Source: CAVZBW01 sp963778465 (GTDB lineage Bacteria; Actinomycetota; Acidimicrobiia; Acidimicrobiales; RAAP-2). Taken from it: a stretch of DNA of 64,000 nt. Made by a program: the position numbers and the translations under genes. Positions within the stretch are counted from its first letter, which is position 1. Every line of letters begins with the position of its first letter. Shown in pieces: positions 51,286-59,017 of the stretch. The stretch covers positions 2,356,001 to 2,420,000 of the forward strand of contig CAVZUK010000003.1 in NCBI GenBank assembly GCA_963778465.1, in the 5' to 3' direction. Under the pieces are notes generated by a model that saw only the letters and a list, made by a program, of their open reading frames with translations, searched no databases and was not told the origin of the DNA.

Positions 51286-52092
51286 ATGGGTAGCCTCGAC
51301 GGCAAGGTGGCCATCGTGACCGGTGCCGCCTCGGGCATCGGCGAGTGCGTAGCCCACACGCTGGCCGGGCGGGGTGCCCGCGTCGTCGTGGCGGATCGCA
51401 ATGGCGAGGGAGCCGACGCGGTCTCCCGGGCGATCGTGAGCGACGGGGGGGTGTCGGTACCCTTCGAAGTCGACATCTCCCAGGAGGACCAGATGGCGTC
51501 CCTGATACGGCGTGCCGTCGACGAGTGGGGGGGTCTCGACTTCCTCCACAACAACGCCGCCGACACCCGCGAGGAGGTGATCGGTCGCGACGGCGACGTC
51601 GCCAGCATGGACGTGGCGGTGTGGGACCAGACGATGGCCGTCAACCTGCGAGGGACGATGCTCGGCTGCAAGCACGCCATCCCGCAGCTGATGGCCCGAG
51701 GCGGTGGGGCCATCGTCAACACGTCCTCCAACTCCGCCCTGTCCGGCGATCTCTCGCGTGCCGCCTACGGTGCGTCGAAGGCCGGGATCAACGCCCTCAC
51801 CCAGTACGTCGCCACGCAGTATGGGATGCAGGGGATCCGCTGCAACGCCGTCTCGCCGGGTCTCGTCATGACGCCGGCCGCCGATCGCAACCTGACGTCG
51901 GAGGCCCGGGAGATCTTCCGGCTCAATCATCTGAGCCCCCGGTTGTGCCTCCCGCAGGACATTGCGAACGCCGTGGCGTTCCTGGCCTCCGACGAGGCTT
52001 CTTTCGTCAACGGCCAGGTCCTCCAGGTCGACGGCGGCATGCTGGCGCACATGCCCACCCACGCGCAGTTCATGGCCGCAGCGACGGAATGA
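51286..52092 (+). CDS. SDR-family oxidoreductase
   Basis: A 268-residue short-chain dehydrogenase with TGAASGIG, NNAADT, Ser in TSSNSA, and YGASK. The end GGMLAHMPTHAQF resembles that of the SDR at 14923, so the two are likely recent paralogs. ATG chosen at 51286 where the family pattern starts. It heads a rightward run of SDR, SDR, amidohydrolase, deacylase, GntR. Confidence 0.92.
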   Translation: MGSLDGKVAIVTGAASGIGECVAHTLAGRGARVVVADRNGEGADAVSRAIVSDGGVSVPFEVDISQEDQMASLIRRAVDEWGGLDFLHNNAADTREEVIGRDGDVASMDVAVWDQTMAVNLRGTMLGCKHAIPQLMARGGGAIVNTSSNSALSGDLSRAAYGASKAGINALTQYVATQYGMQGIRCNAVSPGLVMTPAADRNLTSEAREIFRLNHLSPRLCLPQDIANAVAFLASDEASFVNGQVLQVDGGMLAHMPTHAQFMAAATE

Positions 52093-52853
52093 GCCCGAGC
52101 GGGATCGAGGGAAAGGTCGCGCTCGTGACGGGGGCGGCCTCGGGGATCGGCAGGGCCGCAGCCGTGCGCTTCGCCGACCAGGGCGCCCGGGTCGTCGTGG
52201 CCGACATCGACGAGCCGGGTGCCGAGAAGACGGCGGCGGCCATCGCCGGCCGCGGCGCCAGTGCCGTCCCCGTCACCGTCGACGTCGCGGACGCGGGCAG
52301 CGTCGAGGGCATGGTGGCCAGGACCCGGGAGGAATTCGGCGCGCTCCACTTCGCCTTCAACAACGCAGGGATCGTGGGCGCCGGCGCGAACATCGCCGAC
52401 ATGCCCGTCGAGGAGTGGGACCGGGGCATCGGCGTCATGCTGCGCGGGGTCTTCCTCTGCATGAAGTACGAGATACCTCTCATGCTCGAGAGCGGCGGGG
52501 GTGCCATCGTCAACACGTCGTCGGGAGCGGGGTTGATCGGTTTCCCCGGCATGGCCAACTACGTGGCCGCCAAGCACGGGGTCATCGGCCTCACCAAGAC
52601 GGCGGCGCTCGAGTACGTCACGTCGGGGATCCGGGTCAACGCGGTGTGCCCCGGGACGGCGCGATCGAAGATGGTCGAGGACTGGATGCAGGGCGACGCG
52701 GCGGCCGAGGCAGAGGTGAGTGCCCTCCATCCGATCGGGAGGATCGCCGCCCCCGAGGAGATCGCCGCCGCGGCGGTGTGGCTCTGCTCCGACGAGGCGT
52801 CATTCATGGTGGGTCACGCCCTCGTGGTGGACGGCGGCTACACCGTCCAGTGA
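52089..52853 (+). CDS. SDR-family oxidoreductase
   Basis: A 254-residue short-chain dehydrogenase with TGAASGIG near 14-21, NNAG, Ser in TSSGAG and YVAAK. The end is VVDGGYTVQ. The start ATG overlaps the previous stop (ATGA). It has the most canonical SDR sequence in the window and is expected to be fully active. Confidence 0.93.
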   Translation: MSPSGIEGKVALVTGAASGIGRAAAVRFADQGARVVVADIDEPGAEKTAAAIAGRGASAVPVTVDVADAGSVEGMVARTREEFGALHFAFNNAGIVGAGANIADMPVEEWDRGIGVMLRGVFLCMKYEIPLMLESGGGAIVNTSSGAGLIGFPGMANYVAAKHGVIGLTKTAALEYVTSGIRVNAVCPGTARSKMVEDWMQGDAAAEAEVSALHPIGRIAAPEEIAAAAVWLCSDEASFMVGHALVVDGGYTVQ

Positions 52854-52887
52854 CCGCCGCCAGGGCGAGCGAGAGGAGTTGGCAGGC

Positions 52888-54372
52888 ATGAACGACGGCA
52901 CGTCGACATCGGAATCGGCGTCGGCCAGGGTGCGAGAGGAACTCGGTCACCCGGTCATCGACGCCGACGGCCACATCCAGGAGTATCTGCCCCACCTGCT
53001 CGAATTCCTGCGGGACTCCCTGGGCCAGCCGCTCTTCGACCAGTACGTCTCCGAGCGCTCCCCGCTGACGGCCATCTTGGGAGAGCAGTCCGACCTGGAG
53101 CAACGAACCCGACGCCGCGTGCCCCAGAGCGCGTGGTGGGGCACGCCCGCACGCAACACCTTGGACCTGGCGACCTCCGTGCTTCCCCGCCTGCTCTACG
53201 AGCGCCTCGACGAATTCGGCATCGACTTCGCCGTCCTGTACCCCACGAAGGCGATGGGGATGGCCGGAGTCGACCGCGAGGACATGCGCCTCGGGCTGTG
53301 CCAGGGCTTCAACCGCTATGCGGCCGAGGTCTACGGGCGCTTCGCCGATCGGCTGACCGTGGCGGGGGTGATCCCGATGCACCGTCCCGAGGAGGCCGTC
53401 GCCGAGATACGTACGTGTCACGACCTGGGGCTCAAGGTCGTCGGGCTGCCCGAGGGCGTGCTCCGGCCGATCGCCGAGCCCGGCGCCCCGTCGCCGTGGC
53501 TGATCCCGGGCCAGACGCACTGGTTCGACACGTTCGGCGTCGACACCGCCTACGACTACGACCCCGTATGGGAGGCGCTCGACGAGCTCGGCATGGCCGC
53601 CACCTTCCACGGCGGGATGGGCAACCTGATGCCCTTCACCTACACGTCGGTCACCAATTACGTCCACAACCACGTCGGATTCTTTGCCGATCGTATGCAG
53701 AAGCTGTGCAAGTCGCTGTTCCTCGGGGGGGTGACGAACCGCTTCCCGCAGCTCAACATCGCCTTCTTGGAGTGCGGCATCGGGTGGGCGTGCAGCCTGC
53801 TGATGGACCTCGTCGAGCACTGGGAGAAGCGCAACATCGACGCCCTGCGCGAACGGCTGGACCCCGCCACCATCGACTGGGAGCGCCTCGAGGAGCTCTT
53901 CTTGGCCTACGGGGACGACGCGATCGCCGGCCAGAGCCCCGACGAGCTCCGCCAAGGGATGCACTCGGTGCCCGCCGTCGGCGTCGTGCCCCCCGAGCTG
54001 GACGAGTTCGCGGCGGCCGGCATCGAGACCAAGGCCGACATCGAGACCCGGTTCGTGCCTCGCTTCTACTTCGGTTGCGAGGCGGACGATCGTGCCGTGG
54101 CCTTCGCCTTCTCCAGGGCCAATGCCTTTGGGGCGACGCTCCGACCGATCTTCAGCTCGGACATCAGCCACTGGGACGTCGAGGAGATGGCCGGGGTGGT
54201 CGACGAGGCCCACTCCCTCGTGCGGGGAGGCCTGCTCACGGACGACCAGTTCCGCCAGTTCGTCTTCGACAACCCCGCCCGCCTCTTCACCGATCGCAAC
54301 GCCTCCTTCTTCGAGGGAACGGCCGTGCAGGCCCCCGTCGAGGGGCTCCGGGTGGGAGGGATGGCTCGTTGA
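52888..54372 (+). CDS. Amidohydrolase-2 family protein
   Basis: A 494-residue paralog of the protein at 39217. Shared landmarks are IDADGHIQEY, NYVHNHVGF, FLECGIGWACSLL, FGCEADD and SSDISHWDV. A likely metal-dependent decarboxylase or hydrolase. Its stop overlaps the TTG start of the deacylase-like gene. GAGAGGAG lies upstream of the ATG. Two such large paralogs at two operons suggest similar steps on related substrates. Confidence 0.88.
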   Translation: MNDGTSTSESASARVREELGHPVIDADGHIQEYLPHLLEFLRDSLGQPLFDQYVSERSPLTAILGEQSDLEQRTRRRVPQSAWWGTPARNTLDLATSVLPRLLYERLDEFGIDFAVLYPTKAMGMAGVDREDMRLGLCQGFNRYAAEVYGRFADRLTVAGVIPMHRPEEAVAEIRTCHDLGLKVVGLPEGVLRPIAEPGAPSPWLIPGQTHWFDTFGVDTAYDYDPVWEALDELGMAATFHGGMGNLMPFTYTSVTNYVHNHVGFFADRMQKLCKSLFLGGVTNRFPQLNIAFLECGIGWACSLLMDLVEHWEKRNIDALRERLDPATIDWERLEELFLAYGDDAIAGQSPDELRQGMHSVPAVGVVPPELDEFAAAGIETKADIETRFVPRFYFGCEADDRAVAFAFSRANAFGATLRPIFSSDISHWDVEEMAGVVDEAHSLVRGGLLTDDQFRQFVFDNPARLFTDRNASFFEGTAVQAPVEGLRVGGMAR

Positions 54373-56051
54373 CCACGGCGCTCTGCGGCGCGTGGGTCAT
54401 CGACGGGACGGGCACCGACCGCCGGCGAGCCACGGTGGTCGTCGACGGGGACGCCATCGTCGAGGTCCGGCCGGGCGACTCGCCCCGTCACGAGGACCGG
54501 GTCGCCGACGCCGTCGTCGACCTGGACGGGTTGGTGCTGGCTCCCGGCTTCATCGACCCCCACACGCACTACGACGCCCAGGTGCTCTGGGATCGCGATC
54601 TCACGCCCTCGTCCTGGCACGGGGTGACGACGGTGGTCATGGGGAACTGCGGCTTCGGGATAGCGCCCACACGGCCGGAGCACCGGAGCACCATCATGCT
54701 GACGCTCGAAAACGTCGAGGGCATGTCCCTCGACGCCCTCGAGGCCGGGCTGCCCTGGAGCTTCGAGACCTACCCGGAGTACCTGCGGGCAGTGGCCGCC
54801 GAGCCGACCCGGCTCAACGTCGCGTCGATGATCGGGCACACGCCGCTGCGGATGTGGGCGATGGGGGAGGAGGCCACGGAGCGAGAGGCCACCGCATCCG
54901 AGCTGGACGAGATGCGCCGGCTCGTCGCGGAGGCCCTCGACGTGGGGGCCGTCGGCTTCTCCACGTCTCGATCGGAGTCCCACCGAGGCGCCCACGGGCT
55001 GCCGGTGCCGAGCCGGGCGGCATCCCGCGACGAGATCTTCCAGCTGGCGGGCGTGCTCGGCTCTCGGGGGCGGGGGACCGTCCAGTCGGCCTGGGGTCCG
55101 GACCTGTTCGTCGAGGAGTTCGCGGAGATGGCCCGCGAGACCGGCCGGCCGGTCACCTGGGCCGCGCTCGTGGCGGTCAAGGGTCATCCCGAGCTCGCGT
55201 CGTCCGTCGCCGAGCGGGTCGAGGTCGCCGGCCCTGGCGTCTATCCCCAGATCGCCTGCCGGCCGATCGTCGCGCAGGTCACGCTGGCGGACCCGGCACC
55301 CTTCGCCAACGTGCCGGCCTTCGGGGAGGCGTTGGCGCGACCCCGCTCCGCGCGTCCGGACCTGTACGCGGATCCCCTCTGGCAGCGCCGGGCGGCCGAG
55401 GAGATGGAGCGCCTGTGGACCGGGAAGCTGGCCCAGGCCACCGTGCAGGAGACCGGCGCCCACCCGGACCTCCGCGGCGGACCGACCCTGGGTCGGATGG
55501 CCGAGTCTCGTGGGGTGACCCCGCTGCAGGTCATGGTCGAGCTGGCGCTGGCCGAGGATCTCGCGACGAGGTTCCGCGTGGTGATGGCCAACGACGACGA
55601 CGACCAGATCGCCACGCTGCTCAACCGCGACCGCTTTCTGCTCGGGCTCTCCGACGCAGGTGCCCACGCCACCCAGCTCTGCGACGCCAACTTCTCCACC
55701 TACCTGCTCTCGCACTGGGTGCGCGAACGCAGGGACCTGACGCTCGAACACGCCGTGTGGCGTCTCACCGGGCATCCTGCCGAGGTGTTCGGACTCGCCG
55801 GGCGAGGCCGGATCGCCCCGGGCCTGGCGGCGGATCTGGTGGCCTTCGATCCCGATACCGTTGAGGCCGGTGATCTGGAGAGGGTGTGGGACTTCCCGGG
55901 CGAATCGGACCGGCTGATCTCGCGCAGCCGCGGGATCCATCGGGTCTGGGTGGGCGGCCAGGAGATCGTGAGGGAGGGGGACCTCGTGGAGGGGTCCCGT
56001 CCGGGTCGGCTGCTCGGACCCGCCCTGTCCCAGCGGGCACAACAGCCCTAG
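54369..56051 (+). CDS. N-acyl-D-amino-acid deacylase (D-aminoacylase) family amidohydrolase
   Basis: A 560-residue amidohydrolase of the D-aminoacylase group. The metal motif is GFIDPHTHYDAQ, followed by a conserved Cys-containing turn MGNCGFGIAP. The late LSDAGAHATQ and GRIAPGLAADLV are typical. Members hydrolyse N-acyl amino acids or similar amides. Start at TTG overlapping the previous stop (TTGA); no ATG is near. Its last codons form the first unit of a short tandem repeat. Confidence 0.88.
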   Translation: MTTALCGAWVIDGTGTDRRRATVVVDGDAIVEVRPGDSPRHEDRVADAVVDLDGLVLAPGFIDPHTHYDAQVLWDRDLTPSSWHGVTTVVMGNCGFGIAPTRPEHRSTIMLTLENVEGMSLDALEAGLPWSFETYPEYLRAVAAEPTRLNVASMIGHTPLRMWAMGEEATEREATASELDEMRRLVAEALDVGAVGFSTSRSESHRGAHGLPVPSRAASRDEIFQLAGVLGSRGRGTVQSAWGPDLFVEEFAEMARETGRPVTWAALVAVKGHPELASSVAERVEVAGPGVYPQIACRPIVAQVTLADPAPFANVPAFGEALARPRSARPDLYADPLWQRRAAEEMERLWTGKLAQATVQETGAHPDLRGGPTLGRMAESRGVTPLQVMVELALAEDLATRFRVVMANDDDDQIATLLNRDRFLLGLSDAGAHATQLCDANFSTYLLSHWVRERRDLTLEHAVWRLTGHPAEVFGLAGRGRIAPGLAADLVAFDPDTVEAGDLERVWDFPGESDRLISRSRGIHRVWVGGQEIVREGDLVEGSRPGRLLGPALSQRAQQP

Positions 56052-56125
56052 CGGGCACCGCCCCAGCAGGTACCGCCCCAGCAGGCACAACAGCCCTAGC
56101 CGGCACCGCCCTAGCCGGCACTGCC
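56033..56125. repeat. Six-unit tandem repeat starting in the deacylase stop region
   Basis: Units of 15 or 18 bases follow each other: 56033-56050, 56051-56065, 56066-56080, 56081-56098, 56099-56113 and a partial 56114-56125. All fit GCNGGYAC-(AACA)-GCCCYA. The 18-base units carry an extra AAC. The first unit encodes RAQQP and the stop of the deacylase gene, so the array was probably copied from the gene end. It fills the gap before the GntR gene. Confidence 0.75.
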
Positions 56126-56141
56126 GAGACGGTCGTGGGGG

Positions 56142-56957
56142 GTGATCTCCGCGCCTGCGCCCGAGACCGAAGCTGAGCGGGAGGGTCGGCGGCAGATGCG
56201 CCAGCCCCGGCTCTCCGAAATGGTGGCGGAGCAGCTTCGGCGGCGGATCCTGTCCCTCGAGTTCCGGGACGGCTCGATGCTGCCCCGGCAGGAGGAGCTG
56301 CTCGAGGAGTACGGCGTGAGCGTGCCGTCCCTCCGCGAGGCGATGCGCATCCTCGAGACCGAGGGGTTCGTCACCATGCTGCGGGGGAGCCAGGGAGGGG
56401 CCGTCGTCCACATGCCCCAGGCACCCGACGCGGCCTACACGTTCGCCCTCGTGCTCGAGTCCCGGAGCACGGGGCTGGGCGACGTCATGTCCGCCATGCA
56501 GTGGTTGGAGCCGGTGTGCGCGGCGGCCTGCGCCACCCGGGACGACCGTCACGACCGGGTATTGCCCCGGCTCCGGTCGATCCTCGAGGAGTCCGAGGCC
56601 CTCCTCGACGACCCGGCCCTCTACGGAGCCCGGGCGCGCGACTTCCACGTCGAGTTGGTCGCCGCCTGCGCCAACGAGACGATGCGGCTGGTGGTCGGGG
56701 CCCTGGAGTCGCTCTGGGTGGCCCAGGTGGGCGCCCTCCGGCGGGAGCGTGTCGCCGGGGTGATCCCCGACCGGGCGGTGCGCGAGCTGACCCTCGACGA
56801 GCACCGCCGCATCCTCGAGGCCATCGAGCGAGGGGACGCCGGCTCGGCGGAGTCCGCCGCCCGCGAGCACTTCTCGCACCGGACGATCCGGCGGGTCTAC
56901 GTCGAGGAGGGCGCGGTGGTACGGGCGGCGCTCCTGCGGGAAGGGGAAATCTCCTAA
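56142..56957 (+). CDS. GntR-family (FadR/FCD) transcriptional regulator
   Basis: A 271-residue paralog of the regulator at 37193. They share MRQPRL, EMVA, the SVPSLREAMRILETEG winged-helix region and RGSQGGAVVHMP. A carboxy-terminal FCD domain with Asp and His residues likely binds a metal and an organic acid. GTG start; ATG 56196 (MRQPRL) is an alternative. It is in the same direction as the deacylase and precedes the amidohydrolase/hydratase operon, which it may control. Confidence 0.88.
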   Translation: MISAPAPETEAEREGRRQMRQPRLSEMVAEQLRRRILSLEFRDGSMLPRQEELLEEYGVSVPSLREAMRILETEGFVTMLRGSQGGAVVHMPQAPDAAYTFALVLESRSTGLGDVMSAMQWLEPVCAAACATRDDRHDRVLPRLRSILEESEALLDDPALYGARARDFHVELVAACANETMRLVVGALESLWVAQVGALRRERVAGVIPDRAVRELTLDEHRRILEAIERGDAGSAESAAREHFSHRTIRRVYVEEGAVVRAALLREGEIS

Positions 56958-57018
56958 AGATAAGATCGTTGGCGTAGCCCGTTCCGGGCATCCGTTTCGA
57001 CAGCGAGGAGGGGAAGCG

Positions 57019-58152
57019 ATGGCGCAAGGCCCGACATCACGGGGCGAGCCGGGGGGCCGGAGGTACCGGCTGATCTCGGCCGACTCCCACGTCAACGAGC
57101 CGCCCGACCTCTGGACGGCCCGGGTGGCCACCGGCCTCCGGGACCGGGTCCCGAGGATCGAGCGGTTCGAGCAGGGCGATGCCTGGGTGATCGAGGGGGT
57201 GAAGGACCCGATCACGTTCGGGATGAACGCCTGCGCCGGCCTGGATCCGTCCGAGCAGCGAGGATGGGTCCGGTTCGAGGAGATCCGCCGCGGCGGCTAC
57301 GACCCGGTGGTCCGCCTGACCGAGATGGACAAGGACGGCGTGGACGCCGAGATCCTGTACCCGACGCCCCGTCTGTCGCAGGGCGTCGCGGCCAACCGGG
57401 ATCCCGAGCTCCACCACGCCATGGTCTCCGCCTACAACGACTGGCTCTCGGAGTACGCCGGGGAGGCCCCGGCGCGCTTCGCCGGCCTGGCGATGCTGCC
57501 CAACCGCGGGGTCGAGGGAACGCTGGCCGAGATCGACCGGGTGTGGGGCAGGCCCGGAATCCGTGGCTTCCTCATGACGGCCTACCCCAACGGCACGCTC
57601 GAGCCGGTGGCGGACGACGACAAGGTGTGGGCGGCGCTCTCGGACCGAGAGGTCAGCCTCAACGTCCACGTCAGCCTCACGCAGACCCTGCCGGCGGCCC
57701 ACCGTTCCCCCCTCCCGGGCTACGGGAGGTTCTTCGACGCCCCCAACCGGATCGTGCAGATGATCTTCGCCGGCATCTTCGATCGTTTTCCCCGCCTGCA
57801 GGTGGTCTTCGCCGAGGTGGACAGCGGCTGGGTGCCGTACTTCAAGGAGCAGATCGACGGCAACTTCCTGCGCCTGCGGGCCAACAGCGACTTCGCCATC
57901 GCCGACCTGCCCAGCCGCTACGTCGACCGCCACGTGTCGACCACCTTCATCAACGACCCCTTCGGCGTGCGGATGCGCCACGAGATAGGCGTCGACCGGA
58001 TGCTGTGGTCGACGGACTACCCGCACATCAGCGCGAATTGGCCCAACTCGCAGCTCGTCCTGCAGGCCACGTTTTCGGGCGTGCCCCCGGAGGAGGCGGA
58101 TCAGATCCTCTCGGGCAACGCGGCGCGCCTCTACGGCTTCGACCGGGGGTGA
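57019..58152 (+). CDS. Amidohydrolase-2 family protein
   Basis: A 377-residue TIM-barrel amidohydrolase-2 protein. It begins RLISADSHVNEP, the usual first metal motif, and later has LWSTDYPHISANWP with the late Asp. It is shorter than the members at 39217 and 52888, and closer to the family form common in actinomycete catabolic clusters. GAGGAGGGG precedes the ATG. Its stop overlaps the GTG of the hydratase gene. Confidence 0.9.
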   Translation: MAQGPTSRGEPGGRRYRLISADSHVNEPPDLWTARVATGLRDRVPRIERFEQGDAWVIEGVKDPITFGMNACAGLDPSEQRGWVRFEEIRRGGYDPVVRLTEMDKDGVDAEILYPTPRLSQGVAANRDPELHHAMVSAYNDWLSEYAGEAPARFAGLAMLPNRGVEGTLAEIDRVWGRPGIRGFLMTAYPNGTLEPVADDDKVWAALSDREVSLNVHVSLTQTLPAAHRSPLPGYGRFFDAPNRIVQMIFAGIFDRFPRLQVVFAEVDSGWVPYFKEQIDGNFLRLRANSDFAIADLPSRYVDRHVSTTFINDPFGVRMRHEIGVDRMLWSTDYPHISANWPNSQLVLQATFSGVPPEEADQILSGNAARLYGFDRG

Positions 58153-59015
58153 CGGCGTTGGCCGCGGAGCGTGGCGAGGGGGCCACCGGGGCCCCGCCAC
58201 CCGTGCGGGTCGACGACCATCTCGTCGGAGAGGAGGGTCACGGAGCCGGGAAGCGTGCCGCCGCCCTCGTGACGCTCGATCGGCCGGAGCGGCTCAACGC
58301 CATCGACTGGGAGATGCTGCGTGCGCTCGAGACCGTCGTGGAGGCGCTGATCGAGCGTGACGATCTGTGCGCCGTGCTCGTGACGGGGGCGGGCCGCGCC
58401 TTCAGCGTGGGCGGGGACCTCAAGAGCTATCTCGACCTCCAGCGCGATCCGGTGGCGTTTCCCCGCTTCGTGGCCGGCGTACACCGCGTCTTCGGCCGCC
58501 TCCGGGACGTGCCGGTGCCGGTGGTGGCCCTGGTCAACGGGGTGACCGCAGCCGGGGGTCTCGAGCTGCTGCTCAATTGCGACATGAGCCTGGTGGCTCG
58601 GAGCGCCCGGATCGGCGACGGCCACCTCAACTACGGGCAGATGGGCGGCGGTGGGGTCCTGACGCTGCTGCCGCGCCTGATCGGCCTGCCCCGGGCGTTC
58701 GAGCTCATCATGAGCGGTCGTTTCCTCGACGCCGAGGAGGCGGTCGCCTGGGGTCTGGCTGCGCGGGCGGTCCCGGACGCAGACCTTCTGCGGGAGGGCC
58801 TCGAGTTCGCGGCCCAGGTGGCCCACAAGAGCCCGCTCGCAGTGGCCAACGCCAAGTCGGTCCTCCAGTCCCTGTGGTGCGCCAACGCCGACGTCGACAG
58901 CGGGCTGCGCCTCGAGCGCGAGCGCAACGCCTACTACTGCCTGACGTCGGAGGACGCCCCCGAGGGTCTGCGCGCCTTCGCCGAGAAGCGGCCCCCCCGG
59001 TTCCGGGGGCGTTGA
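58149..59015 (+). CDS. Enoyl-CoA hydratase/isomerase family protein
   Basis: A 288-residue crotonase-fold protein. The first oxyanion stretch is GAGRAFSVGGDLKSY, the second is NGVTAAGGLELLLNCD. The second-glutamate region (GQMGGGGVLTLLPR) has no Glu, so isomerase or another crotonase reaction is possible. It has an extended amino end of about 30 residues. GTG overlaps the previous stop. It lies directly before the DUF35-thiolase fusion, so hydration followed by retro-aldol cleavage is a plausible pair of steps. Confidence 0.9.
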   Translation: MTALAAERGEGATGAPPPVRVDDHLVGEEGHGAGKRAAALVTLDRPERLNAIDWEMLRALETVVEALIERDDLCAVLVTGAGRAFSVGGDLKSYLDLQRDPVAFPRFVAGVHRVFGRLRDVPVPVVALVNGVTAAGGLELLLNCDMSLVARSARIGDGHLNYGQMGGGGVLTLLPRLIGLPRAFELIMSGRFLDAEEAVAWGLAARAVPDADLLREGLEFAAQVAHKSPLAVANAKSVLQSLWCANADVDSGLRLERERNAYYCLTSEDAPEGLRAFAEKRPPRFRGR

Positions 59016-59017
59016 GG

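Noticed and set aside
56033..56125. Possible CRISPR array
   Set aside because: Units are contiguous 15/18-base repeats with no spacers and no cas genes nearby.
54066..57215. A 1049-codon open frame on the minus strand
   Set aside because: It runs antisense to the deacylase, GntR and amidohydrolase genes, which have clear motifs. Long antisense frames are expected at this GC content.
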